Shown here: positions 33,372 through 43,514 of the stretch, piece by piece | Layout of the letters: the number at the start of each line of letters is the position of its first letter | Position numbering within the stretch: position 1 is the stretch's first letter | Assembly (NCBI GenBank): GCA_947589085.1 | Contig: CANPZD010000004.1 | Coordinates: 31,020-95,019, forward strand | Source: an uncultured Clostridia bacterium | GTDB lineage: Bacteria; Bacillota; Clostridia; Christensenellales; Borkfalkiaceae | DNA length: 64,000 bases | Direction: 5' to 3' | Notes under the pieces: model-generated | What the model was told of the DNA's origin: nothing | Seen by the model: only the letters and a program-made list of their open reading frames with translations | Database searches by the model: none | Program-made: the position numbers and the translations under genes

Positions 33372-33400
33372 GCGGCGGACAAAGTTTCTTTGTCCGCCGC
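33372..33400 (+). terminator. Hairpin after the beta-helix gene
   Basis: GCGGCGGACAAAG-TTT-CTTTGTCCGCCGC, a 13 bp stem, followed by TCTGTCCTGATTTTC; the U-run is interrupted. Confidence 0.55.
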
Positions 33401-33493
33401 TCTGTCCTGATTTTCATCTCGGCGGCTATCGTTTCATCATAAATACCGACCAAGAAAGTCATATGATGAGCTTAAATAAGCGTAAAAACCATT

Positions 33494-33534
33494 AAAAAAA
33501 ACAGGGTAGCACATCACTATCCTGTATTTTTTTT
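33494..33534. terminator. Bidirectional terminator between the beta-helix gene and gyrA
   Basis: ACAGGGTAG / CTATCCTGT stem with eight A on the left and eight T on the right, so it can stop transcripts from both sides. Confidence 0.85.
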
Positions 33535-33593
33535 GACTTTCTCAAAGGTGGAATACACCCGCTTCGGCGGGGATTTTTGAGATCCGCCCGAAT

Positions 33594-36191
33594 TTATTCG
33601 GCGTCTTTCGGCGCCTCTTCCTCCGGCATGACCGCTTCCGTCTCCGGTTCGCCGGCAAGATCCTCGGCGGAAAGATTGGCCGCCGTCTCCTCCGGCGCGG
33701 AAACTTCCGCTTCGTCGTCCCGTTCGGTGACGGTGACCGTCGCCACGGCGCCTTCGCGCACGTTCATGAGTCTGACGCCGCGCGTCGCTCTGCCGATCTT
33801 GGAAACGGCGTCCAGATGCATGCGGATCACGATCCCGGCGGAGGTAACAAGCATGACGTCATAGAGGTCGCTTGCCAGCTTCATATTGACGAGCGCGCCC
33901 GTCTTTTCGTTGAAGATCCCCGCCTTGATGCCCTTTGCGCCGCGCGCGGTCGTGCGGTAATCCTTGGGATCGGAACGCTTGCCGTAGCCGTTTTCCGAGA
34001 CGGTAAGAATATCGAATCCCTCGCGCAGAACGAGCATATCCACGGCTTCATCGCCCGGCGCAAGGCTGATCCCGCGGACGCCCATCGTATCTCTTCCCAT
34101 GGGGCGGACGTCGCTCTCGTTGAAGCGCACGCACTTGCCGCTGCGGGACGCGATCATGATCTGCTCCTCGCCCGAAGTGAACTGCACCGAGATGAGTTCG
34201 TCGCCCTCCGCGATCTTAATGGCGATCTTGCCGTTCTTTTTGATATTTTCGAACTCCTGCGTCGCCGTCTTTTTCACGAGGCCCTTCTTGGTCGCCATGA
34301 CGAGGTATCCCGTGCCGTTTTCGTACACGGGAAGGATCGCCGCGATCTTTTCACCCGACGAGAGCTGCAGAAGATTGACGATCGCTCGGCCTCGCGCCTG
34401 CTTGTTCGCCTCGGGGATCAAATACCCTTTGATTGCGTATACCTTGCCGAAATTCGAGAAGAACAGGATATTGTGATGCGTGGAACAGACGAACATCTGC
34501 TCTACGAAATCCTCGTCCTTGGGTTTATGGCCCGTAACGCCCACGCCGCCGCGGTGCTGCGCTTTATACTCGGCGAGCGGGAAGCGCTTCACGTACCCGC
34601 CGTGCGTCATGGAAATGACGACGTCCTCTTCGTCGATGAGATCTTCGTCCTCGATGTCGCCGAAGTCCACGGAGACCTCCGTCTTTCTCTCCGAGGGATA
34701 TTTGCCCTTGATGGCAATGAGGTCGTCTCTGATGATATCCATCACGCGCTTTTCGTTGGCGAGAATATCTTTGAGATCGGCGATCGTGGTTTCCAGCTGC
34801 GCCAACTCCTCTTTGAGCTTTTCCACTTCGAGCGAGGTGAGCCGTTGCAGACGCATCTCGAGAATGGCGTTCGACTGCTTCTCCGAGAGTTCAAAGCTGT
34901 TCTGCAATTTGGCGCAGGCTTCGTTCTTATCCTTGGATTCCTTGATGATCCGGATCACTTCGTCGATGTTGGCCAGCGCAAGAACGAGACCCGACACAAT
35001 GTGCGCGCGCTCTTCCGTTTTGGCAAGATCGTACTTCGTGCGCCGCACGATGACTTCTTTCTGATGTTCGAGATAGTATCTCAGGATCTCTCTGAGATTC
35101 AGATATCTCGGTTCGGTTCCGTTCTCCACCAGCGCGAGAAGAATGATCCCGTCCGAAATTTGCAGGTTGGTATGCTTGAAGAGCGTATTGAGCACGACTT
35201 GCGCGTTCGCGTCCTTCTTGCATTCGATCACGATGCGAAGGCCCTCTCTGCCCGATTCGTCGCGGATATCCGAGATCCCTTCGATGCGCTTGTCCTTCAC
35301 CATGTCCGCGATCTGAACGATGAGCTGCGCTTTGTTTACCTGATAGGGGATCTCCGTGACAACGATCCGCGCGCGGGTGTTGGCGCCCGTGCCGTGCTCT
35401 TCGATCTCGCACTTGGAACGGATCACGATGTTGCCCTGACCCGTTCTGTACGCCTTGCGGATCCCGCTTCTGCCCATGATGATCCCCCCCGTGGGGAAAT
35501 CGGGCGCGGGCACATATTCCATCAGCTCGTCTACCGTGATCTCGGGGTTTTCGATCATTGCGATCGTGCCGTCGATGACTTCCGCGAGATTGTGCGGGGG
35601 TATGTTCGTCGCCATGCCCACGGCGATCCCGTCCGATCCGTTGACGAGCAGATTGGGGAACCGTGACGGAAGCACGGCGGGTTCCATTTCGATCCCGTCG
35701 AAATTCGGGAAGAAATCCACGGTCTCCTTATCGAGATCTTTGAGCATTTCCGCGGCAAGTTTGGTGAGGCGCGCCTCGGTATAACGCATGGCTGCGGGCG
35801 GGTCGCCGTCGACCGAACCGAAATTCCCGTGTCCGTCGACGAGGGGAAAATTGATCGTAAAGTCCTGCGCAAGCCGCACCAATGCGTCGTACACCGAGCT
35901 GTCGCCGTGCGGGTGAAATTTACCCATGACGTCGCCGACGATACGCGCGCACTTGCGGTACGCCTTGTCGTTATAGAGTCCCATTTCGTGCATGGCGTAC
36001 AGGATCCTTCTGTGCACGGGTTTGAGTCCGTCGCGCACGTCGGGAATGGCGCGGGATTTATTGACCGCCATGGCATAGGCGATGAACGAACGCTTCAATT
36101 CGTCGTTCACCTCTACGTCGAGGATCTTCGTCATTTCGAGGGTTTTTTTGAATTCTTCCGTAAGCTCGGGGCTTGTTTCTCTCTTCGCCAT
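33594..36191 (-). CDS. gyrA: DNA gyrase subunit A
   Basis: 865 residues. Breaks and rejoins DNA during negative supercoiling. The active-site tyrosine is Tyr137 in [10 protein letters not shown]; the quinolone region reads [10 protein letters not shown] with the drug-sensitive Ser98 and Asp102. The six-bladed C-terminal domain carries the wrapping motif as QHRGGVG, where the usual GyrA box is Q(R/K)RGG(R/K)G, so two basic residues are missing. A long acidic tail ends the protein. It follows gyrB by 9 bp. Pairing with gyrB argues for gyrase rather than ParC. Confidence 0.95.
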   Translation of the reverse strand: MAKRETSPELTEEFKKTLEMTKILDVEVNDELKRSFIAYAMAVNKSRAIPDVRDGLKPVHRRILYAMHEMGLYNDKAYRKCARIVGDVMGKFHPHGDSSVYDALVRLAQDFTINFPLVDGHGNFGSVDGDPPAAMRYTEARLTKLAAEMLKDLDKETVDFFPNFDGIEMEPAVLPSRFPNLLVNGSDGIAVGMATNIPPHNLAEVIDGTIAMIENPEITVDELMEYVPAPDFPTGGIIMGRSGIRKAYRTGQGNIVIRSKCEIEEHGTGANTRARIVVTEIPYQVNKAQLIVQIADMVKDKRIEGISDIRDESGREGLRIVIECKKDANAQVVLNTLFKHTNLQISDGIILLALVENGTEPRYLNLREILRYYLEHQKEVIVRRTKYDLAKTEERAHIVSGLVLALANIDEVIRIIKESKDKNEACAKLQNSFELSEKQSNAILEMRLQRLTSLEVEKLKEELAQLETTIADLKDILANEKRVMDIIRDDLIAIKGKYPSERKTEVSVDFGDIEDEDLIDEEDVVISMTHGGYVKRFPLAEYKAQHRGGVGVTGHKPKDEDFVEQMFVCSTHHNILFFSNFGKVYAIKGYLIPEANKQARGRAIVNLLQLSSGEKIAAILPVYENGTGYLVMATKKGLVKKTATQEFENIKKNGKIAIKIAEGDELISVQFTSGEEQIMIASRSGKCVRFNESDVRPMGRDTMGVRGISLAPGDEAVDMLVLREGFDILTVSENGYGKRSDPKDYRTTARGAKGIKAGIFNEKTGALVNMKLASDLYDVMLVTSAGIVIRMHLDAVSKIGRATRGVRLMNVREGAVATVTVTERDDEAEVSAPEETAANLSAEDLAGEPETEAVMPEEEAPKDAE

Positions 36192-36200
36192 GGTTTCTCC

Positions 36201-38114
36201 TTAAATATCGAGGTCGGTGACGAGGGTCGCGTTTTCTTCGATGAACTGCCGTCTCAGCGCGGGGCTTTCCCCCATGAGGAGGGAAAACATCTTGTCCGCC
36301 TCCATCGCGTCCGCCATAGATACTTTGATCAGCGTGCGCGTCGCGGGATTCATCGTCGTATTCCAGAGCTGTTCCGTGCTCATCTCTCCGAGGCCCTTGT
36401 AGCGCTGATACTCCACCTTGTTGTTGTTTGCCGCGTCGAACAGGACTTTCTCCTCTTCGGAATAGAGATACACGTCCTCCTTGCCCTTGACGCTCGCCTT
36501 ATAGAGCGGAGGTTTTGCCGAATACACGTGTCCGTGTTCGATGAGCGGGCGCATATACCGGAACAGGAACGTGAGCAACAAAATCCGGATATGCGCGCCG
36601 TCGACGTCGGCATCCGTCATGGAGATGATGCGGTCGTAGCGCAGCTTGCTTTCGTCGAAGTCGTCGAGGATCCCGCAGCCGAACGCCGTGATCATCGCCT
36701 TGATCTCCGCGTTTTCCAGCGCGCGGTTCAGCCGCACTTTCTCGACGTTGAGGATCTTGCCGCGCAGCGGAAGGATCGCCTGAAATCTTCTGTCGCGGCC
36801 CTGCTTGGCCGTGCCGCCTGCGGAATCTCCCTCGACGATATAGATCTCGCAAAGTTCCGGGCGTTTATCCGAACAGTCCGCCAGCTTGCCCGGCAGGGTC
36901 GTGGATTCGAGCACGCCCTTTCTGCGCGTAAGTTCCCGGGCGTTTCTCGCCGCGTCGCGCGCCTTCTGCGCCGTAATGCAACGCAAGACCAGCTCGCGCG
37001 CCTCCGAAGGATGTTCTTCGAGATAGGTGCCGAATTTATCCGCTACGGCTTTGGAGACGAACGGACGGATAAACGAATTGTTCAGTTTGTCCTTGGTCTG
37101 CGATTCGAACTGCGCGTTCTCGAGCTTGACCGAGACGACCGCCGTGATCCCCTCGCGCACATCCTCGCCCGTGAGCTTATCGTTGTCTTTCAGAATGTTA
37201 AGTTTGCGGCCCGCGTCGTTGATGACCTTGGTGAGCGCAAGTTTCAGTCCCTCGACGTGCGTTCCGCCGTCGATCGTATTCACGTTGTTCGCGTAAGAAT
37301 AGATGACCTCGTTGTAGCTCTCGTTGTATTGCAGGGCGATCTCGCAGACCGTAGTGCCGTCCTGCGCCTCGAAGTACAGGGGCGACTCGAACAGCGTCTC
37401 CTGACTCTTATTCAGTTCCTCCACAAGCTCGCGGATGCCGCCCTCGTAACAGAACACGTCCTGCTTCTCCGCGCCGTCGCGCAGATCTTTGAGCGTGATC
37501 GTAAGCCCCTTGTTGAGAAAGGCAAGTTCTTTGAGGCGGACCTTGAGCGTTTCGTATTTGAATACGATCGTCTCGAAGATCTCGGCGTCGGGGAAAAAGG
37601 TCACTTTCGTGCCCGTCTGATCCGTTTCGCCGACGACGTGCAGCTCCCTCTGCGGCACGCCCCGATTGTAAACCTGCTTGTAAATGCGGCCGTTCTGCGA
37701 AACTTCGACTTCCAGCCATTCCGAGAGCGCGTTGACCGCCTTAACGCCCACGCCGTGCAGACCGCTCGAGACCTTATATCCGGAATCGCCGCCGAATTTT
37801 CCGCCCGCGTTCACTTTGGTAAAGACGACCTCCACGGTCGAGATCCCCTCCTTGGGATGGATCTCCGTCGGAATGCCGCGGCCGTTATCTACGACGGTGC
37901 AGGAGCCGTCCGCATTGATCGTGACGTCCACGCGGTCGCAGTAGCCCGCAAGCGCTTCGTCGATGGAATTATCGACGACTTCGCTCACAAGGTGATGAAG
38001 CCCCTTTTCATCCGTCGAGCTGATATACATACCCGGACGCTTCCGAATGTGTTCGAGACCGTCGAGGACCTGAATTTGTTCCGCACCGTATGCGGTTTCT
38101 ACTTTTTCCGGCAT
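36201..38114 (-). CDS. gyrB: DNA gyrase subunit B
   Basis: 637 residues from the ATG at 38112-38114 (GGGAG upstream). ATPase subunit: the GHKL motifs EVVDNSIDEALAG, DNGRGIPTE and the loop GLHGVGVKAVNAL are present; the TOPRIM part has EGDSAGG and DADVDGAHI. The length is the short Gram-positive type without the proteobacterial insert. First gene of the gyrB-gyrA operon, transcribed from a promoter ~70 nt upstream. Confidence 0.97.
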   Translation of the reverse strand: MPEKVETAYGAEQIQVLDGLEHIRKRPGMYISSTDEKGLHHLVSEVVDNSIDEALAGYCDRVDVTINADGSCTVVDNGRGIPTEIHPKEGISTVEVVFTKVNAGGKFGGDSGYKVSSGLHGVGVKAVNALSEWLEVEVSQNGRIYKQVYNRGVPQRELHVVGETDQTGTKVTFFPDAEIFETIVFKYETLKVRLKELAFLNKGLTITLKDLRDGAEKQDVFCYEGGIRELVEELNKSQETLFESPLYFEAQDGTTVCEIALQYNESYNEVIYSYANNVNTIDGGTHVEGLKLALTKVINDAGRKLNILKDNDKLTGEDVREGITAVVSVKLENAQFESQTKDKLNNSFIRPFVSKAVADKFGTYLEEHPSEARELVLRCITAQKARDAARNARELTRRKGVLESTTLPGKLADCSDKRPELCEIYIVEGDSAGGTAKQGRDRRFQAILPLRGKILNVEKVRLNRALENAEIKAMITAFGCGILDDFDESKLRYDRIISMTDADVDGAHIRILLLTFLFRYMRPLIEHGHVYSAKPPLYKASVKGKEDVYLYSEEEKVLFDAANNNKVEYQRYKGLGEMSTEQLWNTTMNPATRTLIKVSMADAMEADKMFSLLMGESPALRRQFIEENATLVTDLDI

Positions 38115-38156
38115 GATCGAACTCCCTATATAATCATTCTTATATGATATATTAAG

Positions 38157-38175
38157 ATACGCGCGCACGCGCGCG
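38157..38175. other. Perfect alternating purine-pyrimidine tract in gyrB leader (Z-DNA prone)
   Basis: ATACGCGCGCACGCGCGCG, 19 nt of strict purine-pyrimidine alternation, lies a few bases after the gyrB transcription start. Such tracts flip to Z-DNA under negative supercoiling. In RNA the same tract can form a CGCGCG hairpin. Confidence 0.7.
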
Positions 38176-38185
38176 AGACAGGGTT

Positions 38186-38214
38186 ATTATAGCACACAAA
38201 TACGGAAATGTAAA
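38186..38214 (-). promoter_or_regulatory. gyrB-gyrA promoter
   Basis: Minus strand: TTTACA (38209-38214), 17 bp, TATAAT (38186-38191). Confidence 0.85.
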
Positions 38215-38307
38215 ACGTTTGAACCGTTTTTTTATGCGAAATCCGCAAAAAAACCGCAGAATCACTTTCTCGTCCGCCCGTTGGGATCTGAAAAAATGCT
38301 TTGCATG

Positions 38308-38343
38308 AAAAAAATATAAGGGCGGCGCATACGCGCCGCCCTT
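38308..38343 (-). terminator. Terminator of the M60-type peptidase gene
   Basis: Minus strand: AAGGGCGGCG-CGTATG-CGCCGCCCTT followed by ATATTTTTTT, just after the stop codon. Confidence 0.9.
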
Positions 38344-38348
38344 GCGGA

Positions 38349-41300
38349 TCATCTTCGCTTTCTTTTGCACACCAGAACTACCGTAAGGATTGCGATCACC
38401 CCCGCCGCGCCCACCGAGACGCCGACCGCGATGCCGGTTATATTCTTCTTCGGCGGCCGCAATTCTCCGGCCGCGATCGGCTCCGTCTCGCGGTGTCCCT
38501 CGCTGCACGTTCTCTCGCGAAAACCTTCCTCGGAGGCGGTCGGCTCCTTGACGACCTGCCATTCCCCCCACTTATGGTCTGCGAGCGGGATCTCCTCTTG
38601 GGCGACGAGCACCTCTCCGCAGACGGAACACCGCGTTCCTGCGGTCAGACCCTTTTCCTTGCATGTGGCGGCTTTCCCGGGCAGCGTCTCCGCGACATGC
38701 CCCTTTGCTTCGATCTCAAGATCGGTCTCCGAGACTTCGGCGCCGTCCATGCGAAGCGCGCCGCAGACGCACTGCTCGTGCGCCTTGACGCCCCGATCCG
38801 TACAAGTCGGCTCGATCTTCGCCACCGGCGTGAAAGTATGCTCCGTATGCACGGAAACGGTATGCCCCGCATTTTCGGAAGTCATATCTTCGGAGAGCCG
38901 TTTGCTGGTTTCGTCGAGAAAGCGCGAGGGAAGTCCCGCGGAAACTCCCTTTCCCATCGAAGCGGGCGCCTTTACGGAGACGAGCGCAACGCAGTTTTCG
39001 AAGAAACGGGAAAGGTTCGCGCCCTCCTGCAGCGTAAAGCTGCTCAGATCGAGCGTAGAGAGGCGTGCGCAGCCGCTGAACATGGAGCCGAGCCACAGGG
39101 TATTCGCGGTGTTAAAGCCCTTCAGATCGAGCGTGGAAAGACGTGCGCAGCCGCTGAACATGGATACGGCTCCCGTCATGGCGGAAGTATCGAAGTTTGT
39201 GAACGCGATCATACGCAGCGAAGCGCAGCCGCCGAACAGATTGCTGCTCTCCTTGGGTGCGACGATCTTGCCGGGATATACAAAGGCGATCTGCAGGGCG
39301 TCGCTCGTTCTGCGATAGACGCGGATATAGGTATCGATGCGGAGATAGGTATCCGTAAACCCCTCGGGCGCTTTGGAAAGGAACCGGATCTCCGTCAGTT
39401 CGCGATAGTTCGGGATCAGGCTCTTCCACCCGCTTGAAAATTCGCGCGGAACCGTCGTATCGCCGTAATTTTCGCCCTCTGCGGGATAATCCTTTTCTTC
39501 GACGGGAACGGCATAGTCCACATTGATAAAACTCACGTTGAAGGGCGCTTCGGACGTGGCAACGATGTGGATACGGTGCTTGGCTGCGGGGAGTTTTTTC
39601 GCCGTAAAAACGCATTTATTGAAGGCACGGCCGTCCGAAAGATCGACAGATCCCGCTTTCGCCTGATCCACGAAGATATCCGCCGTGCCGTAAGAGGGAT
39701 CCGTATCGGAAAAAAGATCGAATCCCGTGCCGAGAAAATCGAAGTCGAAACTTGCGTCTTTGCGGCCGGAAGTCATTTTCCCGTTGGCGGCGCTCTCCGT
39801 GAATCCGTCGTTTGCGGTCAGGAATTTTTCCGGTTTGACCGACTGTTCCAGACGGACTTTCTGCCCCGCATACACCTCGCTTAAAACCGTGAAATTCTGA
39901 TTGGCGGCGGGCATGACGACGAGCTTGAAATAGCGTACGGAAACATCCTCGAATTCCAGAAGATACCGCCTGGTCGAACCGGGATCGCGCATATCTCCCT
40001 CATAGAGAAGATCGAAGTCGCCCTCTCCCGCCTCGTCGATCCCGTCCGCGGCCCCGTAAACGGCGATATGGTAGAGCACGTCGTTCTGATTGCCGCGGCG
40101 CACAACCTCGAAATAGTTATAGATCTGCGTATCCTGCGTATCGAATACGAACGTATGCGGCAGAGGCGTTTTCTGGCCGCCGCCGTAATTGGTGTGATAG
40201 AACGTATTCTCCTTCCCGTCGATCAAGGAATCCTTTACGGCGAAATCGCTCCCCGGCGCCGTGTGCGGCAGCGGCGCTTTGAGAACTTTCCAACCGTCCT
40301 TTTCCACGGGCTGCGTGACGACGGTGTTCTTGACGCTCACAAAGAATTTCGGCGTCCATCCCGCGAACCCGTCCGCCTGCTTCAGATCCTCCGCCGTCGC
40401 CTCGGGATTCGTGATGTTTTTCTCCGGAATATCGACGATCTCCGAAACGCCAGGGAAAGCGACCCCCACGTTCAGATATCCCTTGCCGCCCCAGTTGACG
40501 AGATTCCCTTCGATATACACCGTTTCCCCGGCCTGCAAAGGCACGTCTACCTTGCCGTTGGTCGAATAGTTCGGACGGTCCTGCGAGGTTTTCAGCGTGC
40601 CGAGAACCGCTCCCGAAGCGTCGCCCTTGCGGAACGTGACCTCGGATGCGTCGTCCGCTCTCAAATAGAAGCTGTGCGTTCCCGTTCGATCGGCGAGAAA
40701 ACGGAACCGGATCCTGTAATATTCGCACTCTTTGGCGGCGGCCGTGAATTCCGCCTTGCCCGCCGTCTTGCTCACTTCGGTATATCCGTACTCGTGTTGG
40801 CCGGCATACTCGAGCGCCTGCGCGACGCCCGGTTTTTCGCCGAGCGATTGCGGAAGCTTCCAGACTTCGGAATAGGCGCCGCGGTAGATCAGATCGAAGC
40901 GCACGTTCAGAACGACTGTCCTGCCCCCTTCCACGCTCACGCGAATGCCGAATTCGTCGCTCTCGGCGACCTTTTTGGGCGGGGTGTAGACGACGCGCGT
41001 CTTATCTTCGTTCGCGGAGATCTTGCCGTACAGCGGGTCGGTAAATCCGAGGATCCGATAGCTCTTGGGGCAGAGGATATTCCCCTCGGAGAGATCGAAC
41101 ACCGTGGGCAGTTTTCCATCCGCCTCATACTTGCGCGCCGTCTCGTTGCCGTCGACGCCGTTTGCCCAGCGATAGGCAATGGGATAAAAATCGGGCAGCG
41201 AGCGGAGGAATTCCCACTGCTTCTCGGAGAAATCCTTCCGGGCCAGATTGGCATGATAGCTCTCGTTGACCCAGTTGAAGAGATTGACGCGGTCCACGAG

Positions 41301-43133
41301 CGCTATGCGATAGACGAAATCTGCGCGCGTGTTGGTGCAAAAACTCTTATTTTCGCTGTATGTATAGAAGAACGATACGAATTTTTCGGGGCCGAACGCG
41401 TGAATGAGATTGGCATAGAGGGAGATCTGATCGAAATATCCCGCGCCGCCCGTGTTCGCAAATTGATCGTAATCGGTGATCGGCGTTTTTGCGGCGTCCG
41501 ATTGCTTTGCGGTGAGATTCAGCGACTTATTGACGGTAAGGAACGGGTGCGTGAATTCTCCGTGCTCCACCTGTGCGAAACGGGTATCCATGTTGCACAG
41601 CATCGTATAGATGAGCACGATGAGCACATTGTTCCGCACTTCGCCTTCGCCCGCGCCGTGCATGCCCCATTCCACGCCGTACGCATTCCCGTGGATATGC
41701 CCCAGCTCATGCAGCGTGCCCCAATTTCCGCGGGTCGTAAGTTCCCCGTATTGCATGCACGTTTTGAACCAGCGCGCGGGTTGAGCCGCAAAGCTCGAAT
41801 TCAGGGCCACCGCTTCGCCCGCGGGAACGTGCATGTCGTAGGCGAGCGTAACGTTATAATTATACGCCCGGCCGTTGAAGGAAGCGTTCACCGAAAATAC
41901 CGAATGCCAGAAGTAAGCGAGTTTTTCAATGTCGTCGCAATTCCGCATGTCGTCGGCCGGCCCGATGAGCTGACCGTTTTCGCAGTCGAGCGTTGCGGTA
42001 AGGCCAGGCGCCTGGCGGAGATGATCTTCGAACTCTTGCTTCGTCGTAACCCCGAGAACGAAGTGCGGCGTTTCCACCGCGCCCCGGATCACAAGCTCGA
42101 CGTAAGAAGAGGTCGGCTTCACATAGAGCGCCCCGCCGAACGGAGAGCCGATCTTGTACGTCTGATTCGCGGAAAGCGAAAATTCCGTCCCCATGCAGGG
42201 AATTTTTTGATTCTGACGCTGCCATTGGCCGTTGAGATTGATCCCGAGCGAATCGAAATCCGCAGGGCGCCCTTCGCTTTTTGCGGCGCGCGCCTCTTCG
42301 ATGATCTTTGCGTCCCAGCAGCGATAATATTCCTCTATGGAGACGTCCGCACCCTTGTCGTTGCTCCCCTTGTAGCCGAGCGAATCCTGATGCTGCGTAT
42401 ACAGCACGACGGTCTCGCCCTCTCTGAGGCCCTGCACGGAAACGGTGGCGACTTCTCCGGGCGCCAGATACAGTCCCGTGGTCATGGGCGAACGGTATAC
42501 AGGATCGGTGACGATCCGCTTCTCCACGGCGGGAACGTTCTCCGGGATCTCCCCATAGATATGATCGGCCGCGGGGTGTTTTTTCAGCGTGCCGTTTGCG
42601 GCGTCCTGCATGGCCCGCTGATTGTTGAATACGGATTGGCGCAGCAACATGTATTTTTCGAAGTTGCTGAAAAACCGGTTGGATTCATTCCCGTTGAAAT
42701 CGTTCAGCCCAAGCATGGGATATTGCGGATTTTTGAGGTTCCCCGGCTCGCCGTCGAACGTTACGCTGGCAAGCTCGCCGTCTTCATAGGGAAGGCCCGT
42801 CGTAAAATCCGGAAGCGTAAACGTGTTGTCGAGCAATTCGGTTTTCGACCGCGGAACATTGCGGTCGAGCACCTGCATGACGGGCTGACGAATGGTCACG
42901 CGGCGGTCGCCGACCTCTTCCAGCGACTTACGGGAAAGTCCCTCTTCCAACGCCTGCGGACGGTTTACGCCGTCTTGTTCGAGATCTTCGCTTGCCGGCT
43001 CTTCCGCCGCTGCGGCATGTCGGCTTCCGATCTTTATCCCTAGCACGGGATCCACCGCGCCCAAAAAGAGCGCACCCGCAAGAAATACGCAGAGTAGAAT
43101 TTTGAAAGTGCGAAAAATTGCTGCTCGTTTCAT
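38349..43133 (-). CDS. Very large secreted M60-type metallopeptidase with PA14-like, discoidin-like and LRR modules
   Basis: 1594 residues. After a signal peptide (about 1-42) comes an M60/enhancin-like peptidase region with the zinc motif HELGH at 475-479 followed by EWGMHGAGEGE (third ligand). M60 enzymes of gut bacteria cut mucin-type glycoproteins. Downstream: a PA14-like segment (about 790-910), a discoidin (F5/8C)-like segment around 960-1100, a beta-sandwich with DFDFLGTGFDLFSD, a BspA/DUF285-type LRR block with repeated MFSGCARLSTLDL (about 1230-1340), and Cys-pair repeats (CVCG, CSVCG, CSEGH). A C-terminal membrane helix (about 1565-1589) with KRKRR anchors it; there is no LPXTG. AGGAG precedes the ATG. 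Single-gene unit. Confidence 0.85.
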   Translation of the reverse strand: MKRAAIFRTFKILLCVFLAGALFLGAVDPVLGIKIGSRHAAAAEEPASEDLEQDGVNRPQALEEGLSRKSLEEVGDRRVTIRQPVMQVLDRNVPRSKTELLDNTFTLPDFTTGLPYEDGELASVTFDGEPGNLKNPQYPMLGLNDFNGNESNRFFSNFEKYMLLRQSVFNNQRAMQDAANGTLKKHPAADHIYGEIPENVPAVEKRIVTDPVYRSPMTTGLYLAPGEVATVSVQGLREGETVVLYTQHQDSLGYKGSNDKGADVSIEEYYRCWDAKIIEEARAAKSEGRPADFDSLGINLNGQWQRQNQKIPCMGTEFSLSANQTYKIGSPFGGALYVKPTSSYVELVIRGAVETPHFVLGVTTKQEFEDHLRQAPGLTATLDCENGQLIGPADDMRNCDDIEKLAYFWHSVFSVNASFNGRAYNYNVTLAYDMHVPAGEAVALNSSFAAQPARWFKTCMQYGELTTRGNWGTLHELGHIHGNAYGVEWGMHGAGEGEVRNNVLIVLIYTMLCNMDTRFAQVEHGEFTHPFLTVNKSLNLTAKQSDAAKTPITDYDQFANTGGAGYFDQISLYANLIHAFGPEKFVSFFYTYSENKSFCTNTRADFVYRIALVDRVNLFNWVNESYHANLARKDFSEKQWEFLRSLPDFYPIAYRWANGVDGNETARKYEADGKLPTVFDLSEGNILCPKSYRILGFTDPLYGKISANEDKTRVVYTPPKKVAESDEFGIRVSVEGGRTVVLNVRFDLIYRGAYSEVWKLPQSLGEKPGVAQALEYAGQHEYGYTEVSKTAGKAEFTAAAKECEYYRIRFRFLADRTGTHSFYLRADDASEVTFRKGDASGAVLGTLKTSQDRPNYSTNGKVDVPLQAGETVYIEGNLVNWGGKGYLNVGVAFPGVSEIVDIPEKNITNPEATAEDLKQADGFAGWTPKFFVSVKNTVVTQPVEKDGWKVLKAPLPHTAPGSDFAVKDSLIDGKENTFYHTNYGGGQKTPLPHTFVFDTQDTQIYNYFEVVRRGNQNDVLYHIAVYGAADGIDEAGEGDFDLLYEGDMRDPGSTRRYLLEFEDVSVRYFKLVVMPAANQNFTVLSEVYAGQKVRLEQSVKPEKFLTANDGFTESAANGKMTSGRKDASFDFDFLGTGFDLFSDTDPSYGTADIFVDQAKAGSVDLSDGRAFNKCVFTAKKLPAAKHRIHIVATSEAPFNVSFINVDYAVPVEEKDYPAEGENYGDTTVPREFSSGWKSLIPNYRELTEIRFLSKAPEGFTDTYLRIDTYIRVYRRTSDALQIAFVYPGKIVAPKESSNLFGGCASLRMIAFTNFDTSAMTGAVSMFSGCARLSTLDLKGFNTANTLWLGSMFSGCARLSTLDLSSFTLQEGANLSRFFENCVALVSVKAPASMGKGVSAGLPSRFLDETSKRLSEDMTSENAGHTVSVHTEHTFTPVAKIEPTCTDRGVKAHEQCVCGALRMDGAEVSETDLEIEAKGHVAETLPGKAATCKEKGLTAGTRCSVCGEVLVAQEEIPLADHKWGEWQVVKEPTASEEGFRERTCSEGHRETEPIAAGELRPPKKNITGIAVGVSVGAAGVIAILTVVLVCKRKRR

Positions 43134-43167
43134 GATATCGGCTCCTGATTCTCGGAATTGCGAAGCT

Positions 43168-43196
43168 ATGCTATCATATTATGGCGGCGCTGTCAA
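43168..43196 (-). promoter_or_regulatory. Promoter of the M60-type peptidase gene
   Basis: Minus strand: TTGACA (43191-43196), 17 bp, TAGCAT (43168-43173). Confidence 0.82.
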
Positions 43197-43245
43197 GAGT
43201 TCGGATTGAGGAATAAAAATTATTTTTCTATGATCCACCCTTTGT

Positions 43246-43310
43246 GCATATATGAAGAAGCAAGGCGTCCAAAAGCGCCTTGCTTCTTCATGGAGCAGGA
43301 AACGGGAGTC
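43246..43310. repeat. Direct repeat copy A: hairpin plus 20-nt tRNA-Gly 3' end
   Basis: This 65 bp copy matches 43450-43514 at all but two positions, 204 bp apart. It contains an arm pair TGAAGAAGCAAGGCG / CGCCTTGCTTCTTCA and then the last 20 nt of tRNA-Gly (TGGAGCAGGAAACGGGAGTC in plus sense) without the rest of the tRNA. It resembles a duplicated attachment-type site. Between the copies lie AAACAGCAC/GTGCTGTTT (43335-43355) and GTTTGCGGG/CCCGCAAAC (43357-43380) hairpins, and an inverted, decayed tRNA end at 43432-43447. Confidence 0.85.
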
Positions 43311-43449
43311 GCGCCTTTGGCGGCGCGCCCCGGGAAACAGCACACCGTGCTGTTTCGTTTGCGGGCAGGTACCCGCAAACCTCGGAATTCGCCGCGCGTG
43401 GAAGAGCGCGGCTCCCCTCGCCTCCACCCTAGACTCCCGTTTTGCTCAC

Positions 43450-43514
43450 GCATATATGAAGAAGCAAGGCGCCCAAAGGCGCCTTGCTTCTTCATGGAGC
43501 AGGAAACGGGAGTC
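43450..43514. repeat. Direct repeat copy B: hairpin plus 3' end of the intact tRNA-Gly
   Basis: Second copy of the 65 bp repeat. Its last 20 bp are the 3' end of the functional tRNA-Gly; its hairpin has a 17 bp perfect stem and sits directly downstream of the tRNA on the minus strand, where it probably ends the transcript even though no U-run follows. Confidence 0.85.
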
